Part shown: piece after piece, positions 45,501 to 54,171 of the stretch
How positions within the stretch are numbered: position 1 is the stretch's first letter
Layout: every line of letters begins with the position of its first letter
The notes under the pieces: model-generated
Databases searched by the model: none
Told to the model about the DNA's origin: nothing
Seen by the model: the letters and a program-made list of their open reading frames with translations, nothing else
Position numbers and translations under genes: made by a program
NCBI RefSeq assembly: GCF_001938565.1
Contig: NZ_MSYM01000019.1
Span: forward strand, 1 to 64,000
Length of the DNA: 64,000 bases
Reading direction: 5' to 3'
Origin: Rhodoferax antarcticus ANT.BR
GTDB taxonomy: Bacteria > Pseudomonadota > Gammaproteobacteria > Burkholderiales > Burkholderiaceae_C

Positions 45501-46379
45501 TCAGAGCGGGTCGTTGACAAAACGCATCGAAAAATCAACCGCTTTGACGTTTTTCGTCAAGGCACCAATAGAGATGCGGTCAACCCCGGTAGAAGCAATA
45601 GCACAGACGCTTGACAGATTTATCCCGCCCGAGACCTCCAGCACCGCGCGCCCGGCGTTCAGGCGCACCGCTTCGTGCAAATGCATCAGACCCATGTTGT
45701 CCAGAAGAACCATGGTGGCACCGGCTTCCAGCGCTTCACGTAGCTGCTCCAGCGTTTCCACCTCGATCTCGACAAACACGGCCTGCGGCGCGACCTCGGC
45801 CGCACATGCCAGCACGGCTTTCACGCCACCGGCTGCAGCAATGTGGTTTTCCTTGATCAGCACCGCGTCATACAAGCCCAGCCGGTGGTTCAGCCCACCG
45901 CCGATTTGCACCGCGTACTTTTGCGCCAGACGCAGCCCTGGCAGGGTCTTGCGGGTGTCGACAATGCGGGTGCGCGAACCCGGAACCTCACGAACCGCTT
46001 CGACAAAGGTGCTGGTCTTGGTGGCCACAGCGCTGAGCAGCTGCAGAAAATTGAGCGCAGTGCGCTCTGCGCTCAACATCGCCCGGGCCTGGCCATGCAC
46101 CTCCAGTACCACCTGATCGGCCTCGCAACGGTGACCCTCGGGAATGTGCCAGACCAGCTCTGCGGTTGGGTCCATCTGCAAAAAAGCCTGCTGCGCCCAG
46201 GGTTCACCACAAATCACCGCCGCCTCACGCGCCACCACAGTGGCGCAGGCCCGGCGCTGGGGATCGACCAGCCCTGCGGTCAGATCTGCCTCACCGACGT
46301 CTTCACGCAAGGCGCGAGCGACGTCTTCCAATGCCAGCGCCGCCACCTGTTTGTGGGAAAAGTCGAAATGTTTGGTCAT
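45501..46379 (-). CDS. nadC: Nicotinate-nucleotide pyrophosphorylase (carboxylating)
   Basis: The 292-residue enzyme turns quinolinate and PRPP into nicotinate mononucleotide. Typical segments are ALREDVGEADLTAGLV near the N-terminus, ERTALNFLQLLSAVATKT, RIVDTRKTLPGLRLAQKYAVQ with the catalytic basic residues, and the C-terminal VSGGINLSSVCAIASTGVDRISIGALT. The length is normal. It is followed by nadA after a 91-bp gap. Confidence 0.96.
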   Translation of the reverse strand: MTKHFDFSHKQVAALALEDVARALREDVGEADLTAGLVDPQRRACATVVAREAAVICGEPWAQQAFLQMDPTAELVWHIPEGHRCEADQVVLEVHGQARAMLSAERTALNFLQLLSAVATKTSTFVEAVREVPGSRTRIVDTRKTLPGLRLAQKYAVQIGGGLNHRLGLYDAVLIKENHIAAAGGVKAVLACAAEVAPQAVFVEIEVETLEQLREALEAGATMVLLDNMGLMHLHEAVRLNAGRAVLEVSGGINLSSVCAIASTGVDRISIGALTKNVKAVDFSMRFVNDPL

Positions 46380-46402
46380 GTGTGGCTCCCTATTTTTTTG
46401 TT

Positions 46403-47419
46403 TCAGGCCGACGCGGCCAATTCTTCCGTGGGTTCGCGCCCCATCAGGCGCGCGACGGCTTGCTGGGGTGTCATCTGGCCGTCCAGCAGATCGACCACCG
46501 CCTGCGCGATGGGCATGTTCACCCCAAGCACCAGCGCACGCTGCACCACCGTGCGGGCGCTGTAAACCCCTTCAGCCACGTGCCCCAGCGCGCTGGTGGC
46601 TTGTTGCAAGGTCTGCCCCTGCGCCAGCGCCAAGCCCACCCGCCGGTTGCGTGACAAGTCACCGGTGGCGGTCAGCACCAGATCACCCAGACCACTCAAG
46701 CCCATGAAGGTTTCTGCGCGTGCACCCAGGGCCAGGCCTAAACGTGTCATCTCGGCCAAGCCTCGGGTGATCAGGGCGGCGCGGGCGTTCAAGCCCAGAT
46801 GCAGGCCATCACACAGCCCGGTAGCGATCGCCAGCACGTTTTTCACCGCCCCGCCAACCTCCACGCCAACGATGTCTTCATTGGCATACACGCGCAGGCT
46901 CGGGCTGTGAAACGCCGCTACCAGCGCCTGGCGCACCGCTTCATGCACGCTGGCGGCCACCAGCGCGGTGGGCTGACCGCGCGCCACTTCCAGCGCAAAA
47001 CTGGGGCCACTCAATACGCCAGCTACCATTTCAGGAGCTACTAGCGCTTGTATTTCATGGGCTAGAAGGCCTAAAGGCTTACAAACCGGGGTCTCAAAAC
47101 CTTTGCACAACCAAGCTACTGGCGCGCGCAAACCGCGCAGCGTCGTCAGCATCGGCCGCAGCGCCGCCATCGGCGTGGCGACCACCACCAGATCGGCATC
47201 AAACGCCAGCGCCTGCAGCCCAGACAGCTCTGCCGAACTGAAAGCCAGTCCGGGTGGCAACACCACATCTGGCAGATAACGCTGGTTCTGACGCCGCTGC
47301 TCCATGGACCAGACTTGGTCGGCATTGCGCGCCCACAAAGTAACACGGTGCTGCTGACCTGATGCGCTGACGGCCAGCGCTGTGCCCCATGCACCTGCGC
47401 CAAGAACTATTATTTTCAT
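46403..47419 (-). CDS. gpsA: Glycerol-3-phosphate dehydrogenase [NAD(P)+]
   Basis: The 338-residue enzyme makes sn-glycerol 3-phosphate for phospholipid synthesis. It has the nucleotide-binding start [20 protein letters not shown], the [19 protein letters not shown] segment, the catalytic lysine in [18 protein letters not shown], and [17 protein letters not shown]. Its ATG lies inside one dispersed-repeat copy (47409-47463) and another copy (47028-47078) encodes residues about 114-130. It is the last gene of the rhodanese-grxC-secB-gpsA group. Confidence 0.96.
   Translation of the reverse strand: MKIIVLGAGAWGTALAVSASGQQHRVTLWARNADQVWSMEQRRQNQRYLPDVVLPPGLAFSSAELSGLQALAFDADLVVVATPMAALRPMLTTLRGLRAPVAWLCKGFETPVCKPLGLLAHEIQALVAPEMVAGVLSGPSFALEVARGQPTALVAASVHEAVRQALVAAFHSPSLRVYANEDIVGVEVGGAVKNVLAIATGLCDGLHLGLNARAALITRGLAEMTRLGLALGARAETFMGLSGLGDLVLTATGDLSRNRRVGLALAQGQTLQQATSALGHVAEGVYSARTVVQRALVLGVNMPIAQAVVDLLDGQMTPQQAVARLMGREPTEELAASA
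47028..47078 (-). repeat. Short dispersed repeat, copy inside gpsA
   Basis: Reverse orientation: GGAGCTACTAGCGCTTGTAT, then TGGGCTAGAAGGCCTAAAGG. In frame with gpsA. Confidence 0.65.
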
Positions 47420-47463
47420 AGCTACTTACGCATGTTCCATAAGGGCTAGAGGCCTAAAAGGCT
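47409..47463 (-). repeat. Short dispersed repeat over the gpsA start codon
   Basis: Reverse orientation: CATAGCTACTTACGCATG, then CCATAAGGGCTAGAGGCC. The gpsA ATG (47417-47419) and its whole leader up to the secB stop lie in this copy. Confidence 0.75.
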
Positions 47464-47469
47464 TAAAAC

Positions 47470-47928
47470 TTACTGAGTCGCTTGCGGCGTTGCTTCACCC
47501 TGCGCAGCAGCTTGCTGCTGCTCGTACATGGCCTGAAAGTTGATCTCGGACAAGTGCACCGGCGGAAAACCACCGCGCTGGATCAGGTCAGCCACGTTGC
47601 CACGCAGGTAGGGATAGACGATTTGCGGGCAAGCAATGCCCATGATCGGGCCCATCTGCTCAGGCGGCAGGTTGCGAATCTCGAAGATCCCGGCTTGTGA
47701 TGCTTCCACCAGAAACACGGTTTTGTCCTGGATTTTGGTGTGCACGGTGGCAGTCACCACCACTTCAAACATGCCCTCTGCCACCGGAGCGGCGTTCACA
47801 CCCAACTGAATATCCACGGTGGGTTGCTCTTGCTCCAGCAAAATCGCGGGCGAGTTCGGTTGTTCTAGGGACATCTCTTTGAGGTAAACACGCTGAATCT
47901 GAAACACGGGGGTGGGGGTATCGGACAT
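47470..47928 (-). CDS. secB: Protein-export chaperone SecB
   Basis: The 152-residue chaperone keeps preproteins unfolded for SecA. The family pattern is clear: [33 protein letters not shown], and the C-terminal [32 protein letters not shown]. The final glutamine-rich tail ([18 protein letters not shown]) is variable in the family. It lies between grxC and gpsA in the usual proteobacterial order. Confidence 0.96.
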   Translation of the reverse strand: MSDTPTPVFQIQRVYLKEMSLEQPNSPAILLEQEQPTVDIQLGVNAAPVAEGMFEVVVTATVHTKIQDKTVFLVEASQAGIFEIRNLPPEQMGPIMGIACPQIVYPYLRGNVADLIQRGGFPPVHLSEINFQAMYEQQQAAAQGEATPQATQ

Positions 47929-48002
47929 GGGGTTCTCTTAGTTAATAAAGGGGGCAAAACCCGGCACCGAGAGTTCAGGCACCAGGGTCGAAAGGGGTTG
48001 TG

Positions 48003-48260
48003 TCAGGCCTGCAGCAGCGGCATCAGGGCGCCACGCCCGTCAAGCGCCATCAGGTCATCACAGCCGCCGACATGGGTGCTGCCAATGAAGATTTGCGGCA
48101 CAGTGCGCCTGCCGGTACTGCTCAACATCAGATCGCGCTCGCGCGGGTTCAAATCGATACGAATCTCTTCGATCTGCGCCACGCCGCGCGCTTTCAGCAA
48201 CAGCTTGGCGCGAATGCAATAGGGACACACGGCGGTGGTGTACATCTTGACAGCTTGCAT
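48003..48260 (-). CDS. grxC: Glutaredoxin 3
   Basis: The 85-residue thiol reductase has the dithiol active site CPYC (residues 12-15), the TVPQIFIG cis-proline loop and the HVGGCDDLMAL glutathione-binding motif. It reduces protein and mixed disulfides with glutathione. It lies between the rhodanese gene and secB. Confidence 0.95.
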   Translation of the reverse strand: MQAVKMYTTAVCPYCIRAKLLLKARGVAQIEEIRIDLNPRERDLMLSSTGRRTVPQIFIGSTHVGGCDDLMALDGRGALMPLLQA

Positions 48261-48281
48261 GGGTGCTTTCGGTGGTTGGGT

Positions 48282-48689
48282 TCAGGCTTTTTCGACAGGC
48301 AGGTTGGCCGAGCGCCAGGCACCCATGCCACCTGAGAGCGATTGGACATTTGCATACCCGAGCTTTTTGGCGATTTGCACCGCCCGCGAGCTGCGCGCAC
48401 CGGAATGGCACACCAAAATCAACGGTAGCGTCTTGTTTTTCACCGCACCGGCAAGCTTGCCTTCCAGCTGGCTCAGGGGGATATTTTTAGCGCCCACCAC
48501 ATGGCCTGCCGCAAATTCGCTGGCCTCGCAGATGTCCACCACCACCGCTTTTTCACGGTTCATCAGCTGCACCGCGCCCTCGGCCGTCAAAGAGCCCGGG
48601 CCACCGCCGCGCAGGGCCGGCCACAAAAGCATCAGACCGGAAGACAGCGTTACGGCAATCATCATCCAGTTGTCGAGAATAAATTTCAC
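48282..48689 (-). CDS. Membrane-anchored rhodanese-like protein (YibN type)
   Basis: With a GTG start at 48689 (AAGGA eight bases upstream) the protein has 135 residues: an N-terminal membrane helix (MMIAVTLSSGLMLLWPAL), then a rhodanese domain with the active-site cysteine in LVCHSGARSSRAV. The active-site loop CHSGAR is intact, so sulfur transfer is possible. An ATG-started longer frame up to 48905 would overlap gpmA antisense and is rejected. It leads the rhodanese-grxC-secB-gpsA group and is divergent from gpmA. Confidence 0.88.
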   Translation of the reverse strand: MKFILDNWMMIAVTLSSGLMLLWPALRGGGPGSLTAEGAVQLMNREKAVVVDICEASEFAAGHVVGAKNIPLSQLEGKLAGAVKNKTLPLILVCHSGARSSRAVQIAKKLGYANVQSLSGGMGAWRSANLPVEKA

Positions 48690-48774
48690 TTGCAAATCCT
48701 TTTGAGTAGAGGTGACCTTAGCCAGACATTTTAGAATGATGCGACAGTGAACAAAGACCACGCTAAGGGAAACC

Positions 48775-49518
48775 ATGCATAAACTCGTACTTATCCGCCA
48801 CGGTGAATCCACCTGGAACCTGGAAAACCGCTTTACCGGCTGGACCGATGTGGACCTCACCCCCGTCGGCCTAGAACAGGCCATCCATTCTGGGCGCCTG
48901 CTCAAAGCCGAAGGTTATGACTTTGACGTGTGCTACACCAGTGTGCTCAAGCGCGCCACGCGCACCCTGTGGCATGTGCTCGACGAGATGGACCGCACCT
49001 GGCTGCCGGTGGTCAACAGCTGGCGCCTCAACGAGCGCCATTACGGCGCTTTGCAAGGCCTGAACAAGTCCGAGACGGCCAAGCAATATGGCGATGCCCA
49101 GGTGCTGGTCTGGCGCCGCAGCTACGACACCGCGCCTCCAGCGCTGAAAGCCAGCGACCCGCGTAGCGAACGCAGTGACATCCGCTACGCCAAGCTGCAA
49201 ACTGAACAAGTTCCGCTGACCGAATGCTTGAAAGACACCGTGGCGCGGGTCATGCCGTTCTGGAACGAGGCGCTGGCACCTGCCATCAAAATGGGCAAAC
49301 GTGTGGTGGTAGCGGCGCACGGCAACTCGATCCGCGCCCTGGTGAAATACCTCGACAACATCTCAGACAACGACATCGTTGGCCTCAATATTCCCAATGG
49401 CATTCCACTGGTTTATGAGCTTGACGACGACCTGAAACCGATTCGCCACTACTATCTGGGCGATGCCGCTGCGGCAGCCCGGGCTGCCGCAGCGGTAGCC
49501 GCACAGGGCAAAACCTGA
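48775..49518 (+). CDS. gpmA: 2,3-bisphosphoglycerate-dependent phosphoglycerate mutase
   Basis: The 247-residue glycolytic enzyme interconverts 3- and 2-phosphoglycerate. The phosphohistidine motif [10 protein letters not shown] is at residues 5-14, the second RHG-family region [16 protein letters not shown] follows, and [17 protein letters not shown] holds the second active-site histidine. The C-terminal alanine run ([13 protein letters not shown]) is encoded by a perfect 30-bp palindrome. It is followed by ctpA and moeB in the same direction. Confidence 0.96.
   Translation: MHKLVLIRHGESTWNLENRFTGWTDVDLTPVGLEQAIHSGRLLKAEGYDFDVCYTSVLKRATRTLWHVLDEMDRTWLPVVNSWRLNERHYGALQGLNKSETAKQYGDAQVLVWRRSYDTAPPALKASDPRSERSDIRYAKLQTEQVPLTECLKDTVARVMPFWNEALAPAIKMGKRVVVAAHGNSIRALVKYLDNISDNDIVGLNIPNGIPLVYELDDDLKPIRHYYLGDAAAAARAAAAVAAQGKT
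49466..49495. repeat. Perfect 30-bp palindrome at the gpmA 3' end
   Basis: CCGCTGCGGCAGCCC (49466-49480) is followed without spacer by its exact reverse complement (49481-49495). It lies inside the gpmA frame and encodes the Ala/Arg tail. No T tract follows. Confidence 0.9.
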
Positions 49519-49609
49519 AAATTTTTCCGCTACAGGCCGGAACCCCCCGCCAGGATTCGGGATCAAACCGATTTTTTGCGCCTTGCCTCTCTACGCTTTG
49601 GAAATAAAA

Positions 49610-51079
49610 ATGGGTCAAAAACTGAAAATTGCTGGTTTAGTGTCGGCAGGCGTGTTGGCTGGCGCACTTGCCAGCATTTCGCTGCAGACGGTGGCGCGGG
49701 CCTCCCTGGCCCCCTTGCCGCTGGAAGAGTTGCAGCAACTGGCAGCGGTGTTCAGCATGGTCAAGAGCAATTACGTTGAGCCGGTCGACGAGAAAAAGCT
49801 CATCACCGATGCGATAGCCGGCATGGTGGCTGGGCTGGACCCGCACTCGGTCTACATGGACGCAAAGACCCTGAAGGATTTCAACGAAGGCACCACCGGC
49901 AAATTTGTCGGCGTCGGCATTGAAATCACCCAAGAAGACGGTTTGATCAAGGTGGTATCTCCTATCGAAGATTCCCCCGCATTTCGCGCCGGGCTCAAGC
50001 CCAACGACCTGATCGTCAAAATTGACGATACACCGGTGAAAGGCCTGACACTCAACGAAGGCGTCAAGCGCATGCGTGGCGAGCCCGACACCAAGGTACT
50101 GCTGAGCGTGTACCGCAAAGACGAAAGCCGCACCTTCCAGGTCACCATCACCCGCGAGGTGATCAAGACTCAAAGCGTCAAAGCTCGGCTGATTGAGCCG
50201 GGTTACGGCTGGGTGCGCCTGAGCCAATTCCAGGAACGCACGGTGGCTGACTTTGCCCGCAAGGTGGAGGAGCTTTACCGCCAGGATCCCAATTTAAAGG
50301 GCCTGGTGCTGGACCTGCGCAACGACCCGGGTGGCTACCTGGATGCAGCGGTTGCCATATCGGCCGCCTTTTTGCCAGAGAACGTCGTGGTTGTGTCGGC
50401 CAACGGCCAACTGCCTGAGAGCAAATTCACCTACAAGGCATCCCCCAGTTACTACGCCCGCCGTGGCAATGACCCACTGCGGCATCTGGAGGAAATCACC
50501 CATGGCGCATTGAAAAAAGTGCCCTTGGTGGTGTTGGTCAACGAGGGTTCCGCCTCGGCTAGCGAGATTGTGGCGGGGGCCTTGCAAGATCACCAGCGCG
50601 CCAAACTGCTGGGTAGCCAGACCTTTGGCAAGGGCTCGGTGCAGACAGCTGTCTGCCTGGATTCTGCATTCCGTATGGACAACTGCCCGACAGCGGCCCT
50701 GAAACTCACCACCAGCCGCTACTACACCCCAAGCGGTAAGTCCATCCAGGCCAAAGGGATCGTGCCTGACGTGATGGTTGACGAGACTGCAGAGGGCAAC
50801 CTGTTTGCAGCCCTGCGCACCCGAGAGGCCGACCTGGAAAAACACCTCGCCAGCGGCCAGGGTGACGAAGTCAAAGACGCTGCCCGAGAAAAAGAGCGCG
50901 AAGAGGCCCGCAAGAAGCTCGAAGAAGACCTAAAAAAACCTGCGGCCGAGCGCAAACTGCCCGAGTACGGCTCTGACAAAGACTTCCAATTGCAACAAGC
51001 TATTAGACAGCTCAAGGGCCTGCCGGTGCAGGTCAGCAAGACCCAGGTGGAACGCGCTGAAGAGACAAAAGAGAACTGA
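49610..51079 (+). CDS. ctpA: Carboxyl-terminal processing protease (S41)
   Basis: The 489-residue protein has a signal sequence (IAGLVSAGVLAGALASISLQ), a PDZ domain (about 85-165, with DGLIKVVSPIEDSPAFRAGL) and an S41 catalytic domain. The serine lies in NEGSASASEIVAGALQD and the lysine in GSQTFGKGSVQ. It trims or degrades periplasmic proteins from the C-terminus. The C-terminal part is rich in charged helices (REKEREEARKKLEEDLKK). The start at 49610 directly precedes the signal sequence. Confidence 0.94.
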   Translation: MGQKLKIAGLVSAGVLAGALASISLQTVARASLAPLPLEELQQLAAVFSMVKSNYVEPVDEKKLITDAIAGMVAGLDPHSVYMDAKTLKDFNEGTTGKFVGVGIEITQEDGLIKVVSPIEDSPAFRAGLKPNDLIVKIDDTPVKGLTLNEGVKRMRGEPDTKVLLSVYRKDESRTFQVTITREVIKTQSVKARLIEPGYGWVRLSQFQERTVADFARKVEELYRQDPNLKGLVLDLRNDPGGYLDAAVAISAAFLPENVVVVSANGQLPESKFTYKASPSYYARRGNDPLRHLEEITHGALKKVPLVVLVNEGSASASEIVAGALQDHQRAKLLGSQTFGKGSVQTAVCLDSAFRMDNCPTAALKLTTSRYYTPSGKSIQAKGIVPDVMVDETAEGNLFAALRTREADLEKHLASGQGDEVKDAAREKEREEARKKLEEDLKKPAAERKLPEYGSDKDFQLQQAIRQLKGLPVQVSKTQVERAEETKEN

Positions 51080-51093
51080 GCCAGCGCCAGCGG

Positions 51094-51852
51094 ATGCATG
51101 ACGACGATCTGCTGCGCTACTCGCGGCATATCCTGCTCAATGAAATAGGCATTGAAGGACAGCAGCGCATCGGACGAGCGCGGGCGCTGATCATCGGCGC
51201 CGGCGGCCTTGGTTCACCAGTGGCGCTGTACCTAAGCTCAGCCGGTGTCGGGCACATCACGGTGATGGACGACGATACGGTAGACCTCACCAATCTGCAG
51301 CGGCAAATTGCCCACACCGAGGCCCGTGTTGGCTGGCCCAAGGTCGACTCCCTGACCAGGGCAATGAGCGAGATCAACCACCAGGTGCAGGTTCGCCCCA
51401 TCCAGGCCCGCGCTGATGCTACCCTGCTGGACGAACTGGTGGCCGGCGCCGATGTGGTGCTGGACTGCAGTGACAACTTCGCCACCCGACACGCCATCAA
51501 CGCTGCTTGCGTGGCGCATCACATACCACTGGTGTCGGGTGCGGCCATTCGTTTTGATGGCCAAGTGTGCGTTTATGACCAGCGTGATGCCGATTCACCG
51601 TGTTATGCGTGTGTGTTCCCGCCAGACGAACGCCTGGAAGAAACCCGCTGCGCCACCCTGGGCGTGTTTGCGCCGCTGGTCGGCATCATCGGCAGCCTGC
51701 AGGCGGCTGAGGCGCTGAAACTGATTTGCGGCGTGGGGCAAGCGCTCACCGGGCGTCTGCTGATGCTCGACGGCCGCAGCATGCGCTTCACCGAGATGCG
51801 CATCAAGCGCAACCCAGCGTGTCCGGTTTGCAGATCACCTACTTCAACTTGA
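51094..51852 (+). CDS. moeB: Adenylyltransferase of the MoeB/ThiF/HesA family
   Basis: The 252-residue E1-like enzyme activates the C-terminus of a ubiquitin-like sulfur carrier (MoaD or ThiS). ATP-binding GAGGLGSPVALYLSSAG (about 36-52), the DNLQRQ-like DLTNLQRQIAHTE, two zinc CxxC pairs (CYACVFP and CPVC) and a cysteine in RCATLGVFAPL are visible. It lies 14 bp after ctpA. Whether it serves molybdopterin or thiamine synthesis cannot be decided from this window. Its 3' end overlaps the convergent nuclease gene by 14 bp. Confidence 0.92.
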   Translation: MHDDDLLRYSRHILLNEIGIEGQQRIGRARALIIGAGGLGSPVALYLSSAGVGHITVMDDDTVDLTNLQRQIAHTEARVGWPKVDSLTRAMSEINHQVQVRPIQARADATLLDELVAGADVVLDCSDNFATRHAINAACVAHHIPLVSGAAIRFDGQVCVYDQRDADSPCYACVFPPDERLEETRCATLGVFAPLVGIIGSLQAAEALKLICGVGQALTGRLLMLDGRSMRFTEMRIKRNPACPVCRSPTST

Positions 51853-52426
51853 ATCTGCCCTGCTCGTCCGGCACGTAACAACTGCCGGTGCGTCGACGGA
51901 AGTCGCCCGGTGGTTCAGGCGCTGGCTGGGCGAACAGGCCCGCTTTGGCCTTGCGCGCCTGCGCTTCCTGAGCAGCATACGGCCCCAGACTGCGGCGCCA
52001 GCGATACGACCAGGCGTGGCCACTGCGCACCATCACCGCTGCGATATCTTGCCCGTCAGCTTCAATATGGGCCAGGCCCCGACCATAGTCGTCGGTGTAC
52101 TTGACGCGAACTTTCAACACGCGCTGTGCCACCAAGGCGCGCAAAGCTTCACGCGAGGCCGGGCCGCCAGTTTGGCAGAGTTCTGGTGCATCCAACCCCT
52201 GTAAGCGCAGCTTTTTCGGCGCAGCGCCCGATACCGGCTGCACCCACATGGTGTCACCATCAGAAACGCGTGTAGCCCTTGCCCAATATGCGTCGTCAGC
52301 TATCACTGTAGAAGCAAAAGAGAGGCCAAAACTCACGACAAGCAAGCGCTGCCAAAAGGCCACTGCCCGATCATCATTCACATGGAAACTTTCGTTGGCA
52401 GGTTGGCTCATTGAAGTCATGCCCAC
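51839..52426 (-). CDS. Thermonuclease-family (SNase) protein, full length
   Basis: The 195-residue protein has an uncleaved or late signal segment (WQRLLVVSFGLSFASTVIA) and a complete SNase-like domain: RVSDGDTMWVQ, LRLQGLDAPELCQTGG, KVRVKYTDDYGRGLAHIEADGQD and SGHAWSYRW, followed by the GPYAAQEAQARKAKAGLF helix. It is probably an exported or periplasmic nuclease. Unlike the island copy at 585-908 it keeps the C-terminal helices. A dispersed-repeat copy encodes residues about 37-52, the junction of the signal segment and the domain. Confidence 0.88.
   Translation of the reverse strand: MGMTSMSQPANESFHVNDDRAVAFWQRLLVVSFGLSFASTVIADDAYWARATRVSDGDTMWVQPVSGAAPKKLRLQGLDAPELCQTGGPASREALRALVAQRVLKVRVKYTDDYGRGLAHIEADGQDIAAVMVRSGHAWSYRWRRSLGPYAAQEAQARKAKAGLFAQPAPEPPGDFRRRTGSCYVPDEQGRFKLK
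52271..52317 (+). repeat. Short dispersed repeat, copy inside the nuclease gene
   Basis: TGTAGCCCTTGCCCAATATG, then CGTCGTCAGCTATCACTGTA and GAAGCAA. In frame on the opposite strand's gene. Confidence 0.7.
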
Positions 52427-52528
52427 CCCGAAACACGCGAAAAGGTCATAAAAGTACCCGCTGTTAAGAGGCTGATCCGAATAACCGACCTGTTAGACTC
52501 AAAATATCCAAAAAAAAGAGCGATTTCC

Positions 52529-53320
52529 TTGAGTTTATTGCCTGCATCATCTCTCGTTGATTTACGCCAATTGCGGCTCAACGACGCGCGTGCATTACTG
52601 GAGCATGGTGGGCAGCGTTTGCCCGACGACCAAACCGATGCCACGCAGTTTTTACAAACCGTCATCGACCAGCTCAGCGAGTTGTCCCTCAAAGACCCGC
52701 TGACCGGCTTGTCCAACCGACGGTATTTTCAAAGCATTGTGCTACGTGAGATCGAAATGGTGGCAAGGTCAGGTGAGTCAGCCCTGCTGTTGATGCTCGA
52801 TATCGACCACTTCAAGACTGTCAACGACCAGCACGGCCACCCTGCGGGCGACGCGGTATTGCAGGTGGTGGCCAAAACCCTGGCGGGTTGTGTGCGGCCC
52901 ATGGACACCGTGGCGCGCTTTGGCGGCGAAGAGTTCGTGATCATCCTGCCCAGTTGCCAGGGACAGTACGGCCAGCAGGTGGCAGAGCGCATTCGTGAGG
53001 CAGTTAGTGCGCTGAAAATCCAGCTGAATTCCGGGGTGACTTTGCGCATCACCATCAGCATTGGCGGCGCCTTTGCGCCGCGTTGGGTGCGCTCAACATC
53101 CGAGCTGTGGGTTGACCGGGCCGATATTGAACTGTATCGCGCTAAGTCTGAGGGGCGTAATCGCGTGTGTATTGAGGCGCAGCCTGTGCTGGCGGTCAGC
53201 GCTGAGGAAAAGCATTTGCTGTTTGGTCCGCTGTCGCTGGGTGACCCGGCTTGGATTGAAAGCATTGCCAACGATGGTTCTACCGGTTCATCGGGTAGTG
53301 TTATGAACAGAATGAACTGA
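52529..53320 (+). CDS. Soluble diguanylate cyclase (GGDEF)
   Basis: The 263-residue protein has a helical N-terminal part (about 1-60) and a GGDEF domain with intact FGGEEF signature near residue 135, preceded by the inhibitory-site motif RPMD. There is no membrane segment and no EAL domain. The start is a TTG at 52529, with only a weak purine-rich ribosome site. The MinD-like gene starts one base after its stop, so both are translated together. Confidence 0.9.
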   Translation: MSLLPASSLVDLRQLRLNDARALLEHGGQRLPDDQTDATQFLQTVIDQLSELSLKDPLTGLSNRRYFQSIVLREIEMVARSGESALLLMLDIDHFKTVNDQHGHPAGDAVLQVVAKTLAGCVRPMDTVARFGGEEFVIILPSCQGQYGQQVAERIREAVSALKIQLNSGVTLRITISIGGAFAPRWVRSTSELWVDRADIELYRAKSEGRNRVCIEAQPVLAVSAEEKHLLFGPLSLGDPAWIESIANDGSTGSSGSVMNRMN

Positions 53321-53321
53321 A

Positions 53322-54158
53322 ATGAACGACGACATTCAACCCACACCGGAAGGCCAGGCGTTCAAGCCCGGGCCAATCAGGCCACTGGGCAAGGTACTGG
53401 CCGTTACCAGCGGTAAGGGCGGCGTAGGCAAGACCTTTGTGTCGGCCAATCTGGCTGCTGCCTTGGCCAAGCGTGGCCAGAAGGTGCTGGTGCTGGATGC
53501 CGATCTGGGGTTGGCCAACCTGGACGTGGTGCTCAATCTTTACCCAAAGATTACCCTGCACGATGTGTTTACCGGCAAGGCCAAGCTTGAAGAGGCCATT
53601 GTGAAAGCACCCGGCGGTTTTTCGGTGCTGCTGGCCGGCTCGGGCATGGTCGAGTATTCACGTCTGACGCCCAATGTGCGGGAAGACTTTCTGCGCATCA
53701 TTGCCGGGCTGCTGCCGCACTACGACATTGTGTTGCTAGACACCGGTGCAGGTATCTCAGACGTGGTGCTGTTTGCCGTGTCGCTAGCCTCTGAGGTGCT
53801 GGTGGTCGCCACGCCAGAACCTACCTCGCTCACCGACGCCTACGCCACCATCAAGGTGCTGGTGGGTGAGCAGCAGCGCCGGATCATCCGCATGGTGATC
53901 AACCAGACCGCCCGCATGGGCGATGGGCGTGCCATCACTAACCAGTTGCAGCAGGTGTTAGACCGGTTTGTGGTGGCTAAGCCGGGTGAAAAAGTACGCC
54001 TGATTCACATGGGCGACATCCCTGCCGACCCGGCGGTGCGCCTGGCGGTGATGCGTCGGCAACTGATGATGACGACCATGCCGGGTTGCCCGGCGGCGCT
54101 GGCCATCTCGCAACTGGCCGGCAAAATTGAAGACACGCTCATCAACACGCCGCAGTGA
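53322..54158 (+). CDS. MinD/FlhG-like P-loop ATPase
   Basis: The 278-residue protein has the deviant Walker A GKGGVGKT (31-38), LDADLGLANLDVVL and LLDTGAGIS, typical of the FlhG/FleN branch of the MinD family. FlhG proteins control the number and place of flagella. The C-terminus lacks the clear amphipathic membrane helix of MinD. No flagellar gene is near; instead it is coupled to a diguanylate cyclase, so it may position a surface structure or signalling complex. The exact role is inferred. Confidence 0.85.
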   Translation: MNDDIQPTPEGQAFKPGPIRPLGKVLAVTSGKGGVGKTFVSANLAAALAKRGQKVLVLDADLGLANLDVVLNLYPKITLHDVFTGKAKLEEAIVKAPGGFSVLLAGSGMVEYSRLTPNVREDFLRIIAGLLPHYDIVLLDTGAGISDVVLFAVSLASEVLVVATPEPTSLTDAYATIKVLVGEQQRRIIRMVINQTARMGDGRAITNQLQQVLDRFVVAKPGEKVRLIHMGDIPADPAVRLAVMRRQLMMTTMPGCPAALAISQLAGKIEDTLINTPQ

Positions 54159-54171
54159 GGCCACCACGCTC

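Noticed and set aside
48690..48905. N-terminal extension of the rhodanese protein
   Set aside because: It is antisense to gpmA; the GTG at 48689 has a good ribosome site and precedes the membrane helix.
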